Assembly (NCBI GenBank): GCA_964614525.1 | Contig: CAZTPA010000121.1 | Coordinates: forward strand, 1 to 6,068 | Reading direction: 5' to 3' | DNA: 6,068 nt | Source: PWND01 sp964614525 | GTDB lineage: Bacteria > Bacteroidota > Bacteroidia > Bacteroidales > UBA7960 | In this document: positions 1 to 6,059 of the stretch, piece by piece | Position numbering within the stretch: position 1 is the stretch's first letter | Layout: each line of letters starts with the position of its first letter | Notes under the pieces: model-generated | Database searches by the model: none | What the model was told of the DNA's origin: nothing | Seen by the model: the letters and a program-made list of their open reading frames with translations, nothing else | Position numbers and translations under genes: made by a program

Positions 1-504
1 GCCATCTCCCACATAAAAAGCTCCTTCAGGCACATAAACCATTTCAATAGCAAATACTTTAAATTCAATATTATTTACATCAACAACTCCATCAAAACCA
101 TAATCCCATTTTAATTCTATATCATCTAAAACTATATTTCCTAAGCCATTTTCAGCTCTATAAATAAAGACTCCCTTATTGTCGGAAGGAATACTATATG
201 TTGCCGTAAGTGGTATAATATGTCCCGTCGAACTTAGTGTTGCGTGTTGCCAATTACCACCATCTATTTTATATTTCATAAAAACCCAAATAGCATCATA
301 GTTATATGGGGCAGCATAACCGGTGCCTGAAATATCATTTCTCCAGGAGTTTTCCCAACTTACGCTGAAATTTACCATGAAAGTTTCTTCCGTTGGATTG
401 ACGTCTTTTAATATAGGCTCTGAAGTAATCTGTACATTATTGGCAAGTAGAGCTGGAGTTATATACAATAAAATTAGTATACCGATTAGTTTCTTGATAA
501 TCAT
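1..504 (-). CDS. Secreted SUMF1/formylglycine-generating-enzyme-like protein, N-terminal part (cut by window edge)
   Basis: Read on the minus strand from ATG at 504, the frame stays open for 168 codons to the window edge, so the C-terminus is missing. Residues 1-21 look like a type I signal peptide: KK at 4-5, a hydrophobic core, and probable cleavage after LLA (residues 19-21). Residues about 22-150 form a beta-rich, aromatic domain with motifs such as SVSWENSWR and NYDAIWVFMKY, followed by GVFIYR and LKWDYGFDG. The last residues visible, EMVYVPEGAFYVGDG, resemble the opening strand of FGE-sulfatase (SUMF1/EgtB/PvdO) domains, which usually read M-V-x-I/V-P-x-G-x-F-x-M-G. In Bacteroidota such exported proteins often carry this kind of N-terminal domain. 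The catalytic part lies outside the window, so enzymatic activity cannot be judged. The signal peptide is clear and the family call is good but rests on the edge motif. A nearby promoter at 544-573 suggests it is transcribed separately from the upstream ABC gene. Confidence 0.72.
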   Translation of the reverse strand, partial: MIIKKLIGILILLYITPALLANNVQITSEPILKDVNPTEETFMVNFSVSWENSWRNDISGTGYAAPYNYDAIWVFMKYKIDGGNWQHATLSSTGHIIPLTATYSIPSDNKGVFIYRAENGLGNIVLDDIELKWDYGFDGVVDVNNIEFKVFAIEMVYVPEGAFYVGDG

Positions 505-543
505 AATTTGTGGATTTAAGTGAGTTTTGTGAATTTTATTATA

Positions 544-573
544 CAAAGTTATTTGTTTCTTTGAAAGAAACAA
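544..573 (-). promoter_or_regulatory. Candidate Bacteroidota-type promoter of the SUMF1-like gene
   Basis: On the minus strand TAACTTTG (551 down to 544) matches the Bacteroidota -7 consensus TAnnTTTG. A TTG at 573-571 lies 19 nt upstream, a suitable place for the -33 element. The -7 box ends 39 nt before the ATG at 504. The match is by eye; there is no transcript evidence. Confidence 0.5.
553..573. repeat. Perfect 21-bp inverted repeat inside the promoter (operator-like)
   Basis: Arms TTGTTTCTTT (553-562) and AAAGAAACAA (564-573) are exact reverse complements around the single base at 563. The repeat covers the proposed -33 TTG and most of the spacer to the -7 box. The arms are AT-rich and no T-run follows on either strand, so an intrinsic terminator is unlikely. 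A dimeric regulator binding site is the simplest reading, but the regulator is unknown. Confidence 0.5.
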
Positions 574-626
574 TATTAAAATTGATATAACATTGGTTTT
601 TAATGCTTTTAATAACAAAAAATGCA

Positions 627-2348
627 TCAATTAACAAGATTGATTTCTTTTATGTTTTCAACATTCCTTAATGTTTCGTGTTTGTGTCCAATAAAAATCA
701 TTGTTAATTCGAGCCTGGCAGATATTTCTTCAAGTATTTTTCTCTCTGTTGACCTGTCAACCTCAGATGTAGCCTCATCCAGAATCAACAGTTCCGGCTG
801 ATGGTAAATTGCCCTTGCTATGCCTATTCTTTGCCTTTGCCCTCCGGATAAACGGACACCTTGTTCTCCGATAAAAGTGTCTATACCTTCCGGTAAATCA
901 GAAATTATATCATCCAGTTGAGCGAGTGCTATTGCTTTATGAAATTGTTCAAGATTTATTTCTCCCTTTTCCATGCCCAAAGTAACATTGTTTATAAGGC
1001 TATCATCAAAAAGAAATATATTTTGAGGAACGTAGCTGATTTTTTCCTGCCAGGCCAAAAGATTGTTGTTAATGTTTTTTCCATCAACCATTATTTGTCC
1101 TTGAATAGGTTTAATAATTCCTGAGATAATATCCAATAAAGTAGTTTTCCCAACACCGGATGACCCTTTGATTATTGTAAAACTGCCTTTGATTATTTCA
1201 GCATTAAAGTTTTTAATTATATAATCTCTCTTCTCGGGATATTTAAAATTAATATTTTCAATTTCTATTTTATGATTAAACTCAACCTTTGAACTTGTTT
1301 GGTTTTGATTGCTGTTGTTGTTTTCTGTATCTTTTAATTCATTAATATCATTATAAATTGGATTAACGGAAAAGTGATTAAACTTTATAAGAGTGTAGTT
1401 TTGTAAAATTTGTTTTATTGCGGGAATACTTTTAGCTGCGGCCACACCAAATAATGTCATTATAGGAATAATATTCTCAAAATCACGTCCCTGCGTTATG
1501 AAAATTGCTGAAATGACAAATATTCCGGAAATCGCAAATACTTCCAGAAAAGGTTTGGGTAAATATGTGATAAATTGTTTGTAAGCCTGTGCATTAGATG
1601 TTCTTTGTGCACTCTTGCGAAATTTATTAATAAACAAAATAACTTTATGATATATCGTAAGTTCTTTTAGTCCTCCCATTGTTTGTATAACAATTTTATT
1701 TCTGATTTTTCTTTCCGATAACTCTTCTCTGCCCAAGCGCCTTAGCTTGCGATTAGTAAGCAACAAAAACAAATATGAACCCACGGCAAAGCCAATAAGT
1801 GTAATAAAAGAAATAAGAGGATCAACAGAAAACAAAAGCACAAAAATCCAGATAATCATTATCACATCCATTGCTAAATTTAGAAATGGCATTAGAACGG
1901 CATTTATTGAAACAGTGACCTCATTATTAACATTTCGCAAAATCTCAGCAGAATTTCTCCCAACATGAAAACTTCTGGGAGCAGATGAATATGCTTTGAA
2001 AAGACGAAGACCTAAAAGATACTGTTGTTTAAAAGAATATTTGGTTTTTAAATAATGAACAAATGACAAAAAAATATTTTTAAAAAGGAATAAAGCAATT
2101 AGAGAAAAAGATGCTATCATAAAAAAACCTTCGGGATTTTTATGATAATAATCAGCTAAAGGCGACAAAATGGAGAAAGTTTCGAAAAATTCTACGGGAT
2201 TGGAAATTAATACAATAAAAGCTGGTATTGAGCCAATGCCAATCATTTCAAGGAAAGCACCAATAAGCATTAATGACAGCAATAAAAACAATTTTAATCT
2301 GTCTCTATATGTTAAAAGCTTATATGTTCTTTTTAATGAAGTTATCAT
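627..2348 (-). CDS. ABC exporter half-transporter, fused permease and ATPase (MsbA/PglK-like)
   Basis: This 573-residue inner-membrane protein has the type IV ABC exporter layout and would act as a homodimer or with a partner. Residues about 17-310 form the membrane domain, with clear hydrophobic spans near 17-49, 75-98, 150-175, 178-198 and 265-287. An Asn-rich linker (about 343-353) leads to the ATPase domain: A-loop Tyr370, Walker A GSSGVGKT (395-402), Q-loop Gln442, signature LSGGQ (500-504), Walker B LLILDE ending at Glu525, D-loop SEVD (528-531) and switch His555. All key ATPase residues are present, so it should be active. The membrane domain recalls exporters near polysaccharide or glycan genes such as PglK, a lipid-linked oligosaccharide flippase, but no glycan genes are visible here, so the substrate is open. 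The start lies 8 bp after the stop of the upstream TspO-like gene, which suggests cotranscription. The stop is TGA. Confidence 0.9.
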   Translation of the reverse strand: MITSLKRTYKLLTYRDRLKLFLLLSLMLIGAFLEMIGIGSIPAFIVLISNPVEFFETFSILSPLADYYHKNPEGFFMIASFSLIALFLFKNIFLSFVHYLKTKYSFKQQYLLGLRLFKAYSSAPRSFHVGRNSAEILRNVNNEVTVSINAVLMPFLNLAMDVIMIIWIFVLLFSVDPLISFITLIGFAVGSYLFLLLTNRKLRRLGREELSERKIRNKIVIQTMGGLKELTIYHKVILFINKFRKSAQRTSNAQAYKQFITYLPKPFLEVFAISGIFVISAIFITQGRDFENIIPIMTLFGVAAAKSIPAIKQILQNYTLIKFNHFSVNPIYNDINELKDTENNNSNQNQTSSKVEFNHKIEIENINFKYPEKRDYIIKNFNAEIIKGSFTIIKGSSGVGKTTLLDIISGIIKPIQGQIMVDGKNINNNLLAWQEKISYVPQNIFLFDDSLINNVTLGMEKGEINLEQFHKAIALAQLDDIISDLPEGIDTFIGEQGVRLSGGQRQRIGIARAIYHQPELLILDEATSEVDRSTERKILEEISARLELTMIFIGHKHETLRNVENIKEINLVN

Positions 2349-2356
2349 ATATTCTT

Positions 2357-3085
2357 TTATGCTTTTGTCTCACCCCCGCCTTTAATCAGCAACCACAAAG
2401 TTAATGTAGAAATCAACACAATCGCAGCAATTGCAGCTAAAACAATTGAGGGGTAGTCTCCTCTTTGCTTTATAACTATTCCCAAAAATGCCCAGGCAAC
2501 TGCTATACCTATAAATGGATTGTTTAGCCGTACTAAAGCAAAAGAGGTGATTAAGACTCCTGCAAAAATCATTATAATTGTCCAGGCTTCTTCTGATATT
2601 CCCCAGCCTCCCCAGTTATAATGCACGAGCAGTGCTGTTATATTAGCAATGGTGGCTATACATATCCATCCCAGATAAACACCAAATGCTGCCTTGGTAA
2701 TTCCTGTTGTAAAGCCTTGTAGCTGATAATTTATAAATATCAGGGATAATAAAAGCCCCAACATTATAATTAAAGAAAGTGGCAGTTGCTCATAATGCCA
2801 TGCAATTATCCAGAGAGAATTTAACAAACAACTTATTGCAAAAACCCAGGAAATTGCCTTAACAGGAATTTTAGCCGGCTCGTAAAATTGCATAATTATA
2901 AAACCAAGCAGTAATAAATATATAAAACCCCAAATGGCAAAGGTGATACCCGCCGGAACAAATAAGTTTGGATACTGTGCAGATAATTCGCCGGTTGTTA
3001 TGCCGTTCATAGGAAGAGCATTGGCAAGATAGTTTACTGCTATCATCACAATAAACATGAGGATATTTACTAGTTTTAGTATCAT
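2357..3085 (-). CDS. TspO/MBR-like (tryptophan-rich sensory protein-like) membrane protein
   Basis: This 242-residue protein is almost entirely hydrophobic, with seven or eight likely membrane spans (about 3-22, 45-67, 76-97, 102-120, 131-155, 166-185, 191-206, 213-234) and no nucleotide-binding or catalytic motif. The pattern P-A-G-I-T-F-A-I-W-G-F-I-Y (44-56), then LLNSLWIIAWHY (87-98), then YLGWICIATIAN (137-148) resembles the W-x-x-x-Y, N-x-x-W and Y-x-x-W-x-x-x-A-x-x-N landmarks of the TspO family, which binds porphyrins or other hydrophobic ligands. Classic TspO has about 160 residues and five spans, so this is an enlarged relative with extra C-terminal helices. Similar bacterial proteins are sometimes labelled as transporter permeases, which this sequence does not support. 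It starts the minus-strand pair with the ABC exporter. The ATG at 3085 is chosen because the hydrophobic N-terminus begins there. Ligand and role are unknown. Confidence 0.65.
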   Translation of the reverse strand: MILKLVNILMFIVMIAVNYLANALPMNGITTGELSAQYPNLFVPAGITFAIWGFIYLLLLGFIIMQFYEPAKIPVKAISWVFAISCLLNSLWIIAWHYEQLPLSLIIMLGLLLSLIFINYQLQGFTTGITKAAFGVYLGWICIATIANITALLVHYNWGGWGISEEAWTIIMIFAGVLITSFALVRLNNPFIGIAVAWAFLGIVIKQRGDYPSIVLAAIAAIVLISTLTLWLLIKGGGETKA

Positions 3086-3128
3086 GACAAGGTAAATTTA
3101 TGATTAATAAAAAGTTTTTTTAATTACT

Positions 3129-3136
3129 CAAAGGTA
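3129..3136 (-). promoter_or_regulatory. Candidate -7 box for the TspO-like/ABC transcript
   Basis: On the minus strand TACCTTTG (3136 down to 3129) fits TAnnTTTG and lies 43 bp before the ATG at 3085. The -33 side is weak: the nearest TTG (3154-3152) is only 15 nt upstream. Its position in the divergent spacer supports the call. Confidence 0.4.
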
Positions 3137-3183
3137 AATAAACAAAAAAATCAATTTATATAATTTACGAATAAAAATATTTG

Positions 3184-3191
3184 TATCTTTG
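3184..3191 (+). promoter_or_regulatory. Candidate distal promoter (P1, -7 box) of the rplM operon
   Basis: TATCTTTG is an exact TAnnTTTG -7 box, followed by CAG. Transcription would start near 3196-3198 and give a leader of about 160 nt before the rplM ATG. No clean TTG lies at the -33 distance (only a TTTA at 3164-3167), so the upstream element is poor. Confidence 0.45.
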
Positions 3192-3237
3192 CAGCCTGAA
3201 TTTTAGCCCGTTAAATTATCCAATATAAACCAAAGCG

Positions 3238-3269
3238 AAATTTATCAACAACATATTGTTAATAAATTT
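3238..3269. repeat. Long AT-rich dyad between the two rplM promoters
   Basis: AAATTTAT (3238-3245) pairs with ATAAATTT (3262-3269). After one mismatch (3246/3261), AACAA (3247-3251) pairs with TTGTT (3256-3260), leaving the loop CATA. That makes 13 of 14 pairs. Its right end runs into the -33 TTTG of the proximal promoter. It could be a protein-binding site or a hairpin in P1 transcripts. No T-run follows, so it is not an intrinsic terminator. Confidence 0.5.
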
Positions 3270-3298
3270 GTGAGGTTCAGAAAATTATTTTAGTTTTG
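3267..3298 (+). promoter_or_regulatory. Candidate proximal promoter (P2) of the rplM operon
   Basis: TTTG (3267-3270) and the -7 box TAGTTTTG (3291-3298) are separated by 20 nt, close to the Bacteroidota consensus. Transcription would start near 3303-3305, giving a leader of about 55 nt before the rplM ATG. This is the best promoter match in the divergent region. Confidence 0.55.
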
Positions 3299-3328
3299 CA
3301 CCCCCAAAAGCATGGGTGTGTTGTTTTT
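3297..3328 (+). promoter_or_regulatory. GC hairpin with U-rich tail in the rplM leader (possible attenuator)
   Basis: CACCC (3299-3303) pairs with GGGTG (3314-3318), and two G-U pairs (3298/3319, 3297/3320) can extend the stem. The loop is 10 nt (3304-3313). A T-rich run, broken once by G, follows at 3321-3328. The shape resembles a weak terminator or ribosomal-protein leader element. The left arm overlaps the end of the P2 -7 box and its probable start site, so only transcripts from P1 would contain the whole hairpin. Confidence 0.35.
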
Positions 3329-3358
3329 AGATTTAAGTATGATAAACAAAGAAAATAA

Positions 3359-3814
3359 ATGGACACTTTAAGTTATAAAACGATTTCAACAAACAAAGAA
3401 ACCGCAACTAAAGAGTGGGTTTTGGTTGATGCAGAAAATGAAATACTGGGAAGGCTTTCAACAAAAGTTGCAAAGCTTTTGCGTGGTAAGCTTAAGCCAA
3501 ACTTTTCTCCACACGTTGATTGTGGTGATAATGTTGTTATTATAAATGCCGAAAAAATTGTGCTTTCAGGCAATAAAATGGACACCAAAGAGTATGTCAG
3601 GCATACAGGTTATCCAGGGGGGCAGAGATTTACCAAAGTTGGTGATTTGCTGCAAAAAAGACCGGAAGAGGTTATTAACAAAGCTGTTAAAGGAATGTTG
3701 CCAAAGAATAGACTTGGTAGTGCAATATTAAAAAACCTTTATGTTTATGCCGGTACAGAACACCCACATCAAGCACAGAAACCAAAGAAAATTAATTTAA
3801 ATACAATTAAATAA
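3359..3814 (+). CDS. rplM: Large-subunit ribosomal protein uL13
   Basis: At 151 residues this is a full-length uL13, an early-assembling protein that binds 23S rRNA in the large subunit. Conserved stretches are visible in order: WVLVDAENEILGRLST (about 20-35), KLLRGKLKPNFSPHVDCGD (39-57), VIINAEKIVLSGNK (60-73), HTGYPGGQR (82-90), KAVKGMLPKNRLG (108-120) and LYVYAGTEHPHQAQ (127-140). The start at 3359 is supported by the MDTLSYKT opening shared by Bacteroidota L13 proteins. It is preceded by an A-rich stretch rather than a Shine-Dalgarno site. It is the first gene of the translation operon, with rpsI starting 2 bp after its stop. In E. coli the rplM-rpsI leader is a target of L13 autoregulation; the structured leader here may do something similar, but that is inference. 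Confidence 0.97.
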   Translation: MDTLSYKTISTNKETATKEWVLVDAENEILGRLSTKVAKLLRGKLKPNFSPHVDCGDNVVIINAEKIVLSGNKMDTKEYVRHTGYPGGQRFTKVGDLLQKRPEEVINKAVKGMLPKNRLGSAILKNLYVYAGTEHPHQAQKPKKINLNTIK

Positions 3815-3816
3815 TA

Positions 3817-4203
3817 ATGGAAGTAACTAACGCAATAGGTAGAAGAAAAACCGCAATTGCCAGAGTTTATGTGAAACCGGGCAATGGTGTAATTACCGTA
3901 AATAAAAAGGATTATAAGCAATATTTTCCTGCAGGACCAATACATTACATTGTTAACCAGGCTTTTGAAATTACTGGTACCGAAAATCAATATGATGTGT
4001 TGGTGAATCTTAGGGGCGGTGGAATTAATGGACAAGCAGAAGCTCTTAGGCTTGCTATTTCTAAGGTGCTTGTGGAGTTAAATCCGGAATTCAGACCCGT
4101 ACTTAAAGAAAAAGGCCTGATGCGTCGTGACCCACGTATGGTAGAACGTAAAAAACCCGGTCAGAAAAAAGCAAGAAAGAAATTCCAATTCAGCAAACGT
4201 TAA
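3817..4203 (+). CDS. rpsI: Small-subunit ribosomal protein uS9
   Basis: At 128 residues this has the usual uS9 length. It sits in the head of the small subunit, and its C-terminal tail reaches the P-site tRNA anticodon stem. Visible family marks are AIGRRKTAIARVYV (6-19), the G-N-G-x-I-T-V-N turn (22-29), LRGGGINGQAEALRLAISKVLVELN (65-89) and the basic tail from MRRDPRMVERKKPGQKKARKKFQFSKR, ending in the conserved Lys-Arg that contacts tRNA. It begins 2 bp after the rplM stop, and this tight rplM-rpsI pairing is conserved in most bacteria, so translation is probably coupled. Nothing is missing or unusual. Confidence 0.97.
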   Translation: MEVTNAIGRRKTAIARVYVKPGNGVITVNKKDYKQYFPAGPIHYIVNQAFEITGTENQYDVLVNLRGGGINGQAEALRLAISKVLVELNPEFRPVLKEKGLMRRDPRMVERKKPGQKKARKKFQFSKR

Positions 4204-4228
4204 TCATTTTAGGAAATATTTATATAAC

Positions 4229-5149
4229 ATGGCAAGAACCAATTATAACGAATTACTTGACGCAGGAGTTCATTTTGGACATTTAAAAAGAAAATGGAAT
4301 CCGAATATGGCTCCATATATTTTTATGGAACGTAACGGTATCCATATTATAGACCTTAATAAAACTATTGCAAAAATTGATGAAGCAGCCAATGCGCTTA
4401 AGCAAATTGCTAAGTCCGGAAAGAAAATTTTGTTTGTTGCCACTAAAAAACAAGCAAAAGATACTGTTTCTGAAATAATTAAGCAAATCAATATGCCATA
4501 TGTTACCGAAAGATGGCCGGGAGGGATGCTTACAAACTTTGCTACTATTAGAAAGGCTGTTAAAAAAATGTCAAGTATTGACAAAATGGCAACCGATGGA
4601 ACTTTCGAAAAAATGTCCAAAAAAGAAAGACTGCAAATATCCAGGGAAAGAGCTAAGTTGGAAAAACTTTTTGGAAGTATTTCTGAGCTTACAAGAATTC
4701 CTGCGGCAGTTTTTATTGTTGATATTTGTAAAGAACATATTGCTGTTGCAGAAGCTAAAAAGCTTAATATTCCTACTTTTGCAATCGTTGATACTAACGC
4801 AAACCCTAATGAAGTAGATTTTCCAATTCCAGCAAATGATGATGCAGCAAAATCTATCAATGTTGTTGTTAAAACTATGGCAGATGCTATTCAGGAAGGC
4901 TTAACCGAAAGAAAACTTGAAAAGGATAAGCAAACAGAAGAAGATGAAGAAAGAGAAGAAAGAGAACAACAAAAGAAAGCCGAAGCAGCTAGATTGCTTG
5001 AAGAACAAGGTATAGATGAGGAAGAACTGGAGTCTGAAGAAACTTCTAAAACTATCAAGAAAGTAAAACTTGATGCTGAAGATGAAGGAAAGCCAAAAGC
5101 AGGAAAAAGGCCAAGAGGCCCCGTTGCAAAAAGCAAAACGAATAAATAA
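4229..5149 (+). CDS. rpsB: Small-subunit ribosomal protein uS2 with long charged C-terminal tail
   Basis: uS2 joins the small subunit late, and in E. coli it helps recruit protein bS1. The core is complete: LLDAGVHFGHLKRKWNPNMAPYIF (9-32), IIDLNKT (40-46), ILFVATKKQA (67-76), ERWPGGMLTNF (94-104), and RIPAAVFIVDICKEHIAVAEAKKLNIPTFAIVDTNANP (156-193), followed by DFPIPANDDA. The protein is 306 residues against about 240 in E. coli. From about residue 228 the tail is nearly all charged: Glu/Lys/Arg-rich and probably helical to about 260, then acidic, ending in a basic KPKAGKRPRGPVAKSKTNK. It follows rpsI by 25 bp and precedes tsf by 31 bp, the widely conserved rpsB-tsf order. In E. coli S2 represses its own operon; no matching leader is obvious in the 25-bp gap here. 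Confidence 0.97.
   Translation: MARTNYNELLDAGVHFGHLKRKWNPNMAPYIFMERNGIHIIDLNKTIAKIDEAANALKQIAKSGKKILFVATKKQAKDTVSEIIKQINMPYVTERWPGGMLTNFATIRKAVKKMSSIDKMATDGTFEKMSKKERLQISRERAKLEKLFGSISELTRIPAAVFIVDICKEHIAVAEAKKLNIPTFAIVDTNANPNEVDFPIPANDDAAKSINVVVKTMADAIQEGLTERKLEKDKQTEEDEEREEREQQKKAEAARLLEEQGIDEEELESEETSKTIKKVKLDAEDEGKPKAGKRPRGPVAKSKTNK
4915..5010 (+). repeat. Purine-rich low-complexity stretch encoding the S2 tail
   Basis: The coding strand is dominated by GAA, GAG, AAA and AGA codons and encodes roughly residues 230-260 of S2 with runs of Glu, Lys, Arg and Gln. It is a compositional feature of the tail rather than a tandem repeat with a fixed unit. The mirror strand gives a spurious Ser-rich open frame. 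Confidence 0.6.
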
Positions 5150-5180
5150 TATAGTGTTAATGTATTAATTTGTATTTAAT

Positions 5181-6011
5181 ATGACAAAAATATCCGCAGC
5201 AGAAGTTAATGAATTGCGCAAACAAACAGGTGCCGGAATGATGGACTGCAAAAAAGCACTTGTTGAAGCTGATGGCGATTTTGAAGTTGCTATCGAAAAT
5301 CTAAGAAAAAAAGGCCAGAAATTAGCCGCAAAACGTTCAGACAGAGAAGCTAATGAAGGTGTTATTCTTACAAAAACTAATGAGGATAAAAGCAAAGCTT
5401 TTATTATTATGCTTAACTGTGAAACTGATTTTGTTGCTAAAAATCAGGAAATGGTCGACTTTACAAATACTTTGCTTGATGTAGCTGTCAAAAATGAAAT
5501 TAGTAATGTTGATGATTTACTTAATTCATCTGTTGATGGAAGAAAAGTAAGTGATCTTATTACTGATATGATTGGCAAAACAGGTGAAAAACTTGAACTC
5601 GCCAGTGTTGATATGGTTGAAGGTGATATCGCTTTTGCATATACTCACCCGGGAAACAGAGTTGGTTCTATTGCAGCATTAAATATGAAAAATGTTGACA
5701 ATATTGAACAGCTCGGTAAAGACGTTGTTATGCAAGTTGCTGCAATGGCTCCGGTTGCTCTTGATAAAGATAATGTTGAGAAAAGTATAATTGAAAAAGA
5801 AATAGAAATAGGGAAAGATCAAGCAAGAGAAGAAGGTAAACCTGAAGAACTTTTGGAAAAAATTGCTTTAGGAAAACTTAATAAGTTTTATAAAGAAAGT
5901 ACTCTGCTTAATCAGGACTCAATAAAAGAAAACAAAAAGTCTGTTCGCCAGGTTCTTTCTGAAGCAAACAAAGATCTAACAGTTATAGATTTTAAAAGAT
6001 ACGCTTTGTAA
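5181..6011 (+). CDS. tsf: Elongation factor Ts
   Basis: EF-Ts is the guanine-nucleotide exchange factor that releases GDP from EF-Tu in the cytoplasm. At 276 residues it is close to the E. coli length (283). The N-terminal UBA-like domain is clear (about 4-55: VNELRKQTGAGMMDCKKAL, then AIENLRKKGQKLAAKRSDREANEG). TDFVAKN (82-88) is the signature whose Asp-Phe inserts near the EF-Tu magnesium site. The core continues with AYTHPGNRVGSIAALN (153-168), a D-V-V-M-Q-V-A-A-M-A-P segment (181-191), the helical GKPEELLEKIALGKLNKFYKESTLLNQ (219-245) and a C-terminal VRQVLSE region. It is the last gene of the operon and ends 19 bp before the terminator stem. The start is fixed by the MTKISAAEVNELR opening. 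No defect is seen. Confidence 0.97.
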   Translation: MTKISAAEVNELRKQTGAGMMDCKKALVEADGDFEVAIENLRKKGQKLAAKRSDREANEGVILTKTNEDKSKAFIIMLNCETDFVAKNQEMVDFTNTLLDVAVKNEISNVDDLLNSSVDGRKVSDLITDMIGKTGEKLELASVDMVEGDIAFAYTHPGNRVGSIAALNMKNVDNIEQLGKDVVMQVAAMAPVALDKDNVEKSIIEKEIEIGKDQAREEGKPEELLEKIALGKLNKFYKESTLLNQDSIKENKKSVRQVLSEANKDLTVIDFKRYAL

Positions 6012-6030
6012 TAGAAGCAAATCAAATTAT

Positions 6031-6059
6031 AAAAGAGGCCTTATGGCCTCTTTTTTTTT
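6031..6059 (+). terminator. Intrinsic terminator after tsf
   Basis: AAAAGAGGCC (6031-6040) and GGCCTCTTTT (6045-6054) form a perfect 10-bp stem around the loop TTAT, and the T-run continues to 6059. It sits 19 bp after the tsf stop and ends the rplM-rpsI-rpsB-tsf transcript. The A-run before the stem could also let it work weakly on the opposite strand. Confidence 0.93.

Noticed and set aside
323..523. 66-residue plus-strand frame near the left edge
   Set aside because: It is antisense to the signal peptide and N-terminal domain of the minus-strand secreted protein, which has far better protein features.
553..573. Palindrome as terminator for the ABC exporter gene
   Set aside because: The stem is AT-rich with no T-run following on the minus strand, and it overlaps a good promoter; an operator is more likely.
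574..626. Terminator between the ABC exporter gene and the secreted-protein gene
   Set aside because: Only a weak ATGC/GCAT pairing with a long loop is visible; no convincing stem with a T-run was found.
3769..4035. 88-residue minus-strand frame across the rplM/rpsI junction
   Set aside because: It is antisense to two conserved ribosomal genes and shows no motif or promoter.
4204..4228. AGGAAA in the rpsI-rpsB gap as a Shine-Dalgarno site
   Set aside because: It is about 12 nt from the ATG, too far for a good site, and the other genes here have none.
4270..4860. 196-residue open frame on the minus strand inside rpsB
   Set aside because: It lies fully antisense to the conserved S2 core, has no family resemblance and is explained by codon bias of the real gene.
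4891..5136. Ser-rich minus-strand frame opposite the S2 tail
   Set aside because: It is the mirror of GAA/GAG-rich codons, which read as TTC/CTC/TCT on the other strand, so the low complexity is an artefact.
5150..5180. Internal promoter before tsf (TTAATTTG)
   Set aside because: It does not fit TAnnTTTG at the second base and no -33 element is apparent; readthrough from rpsB is sufficient.
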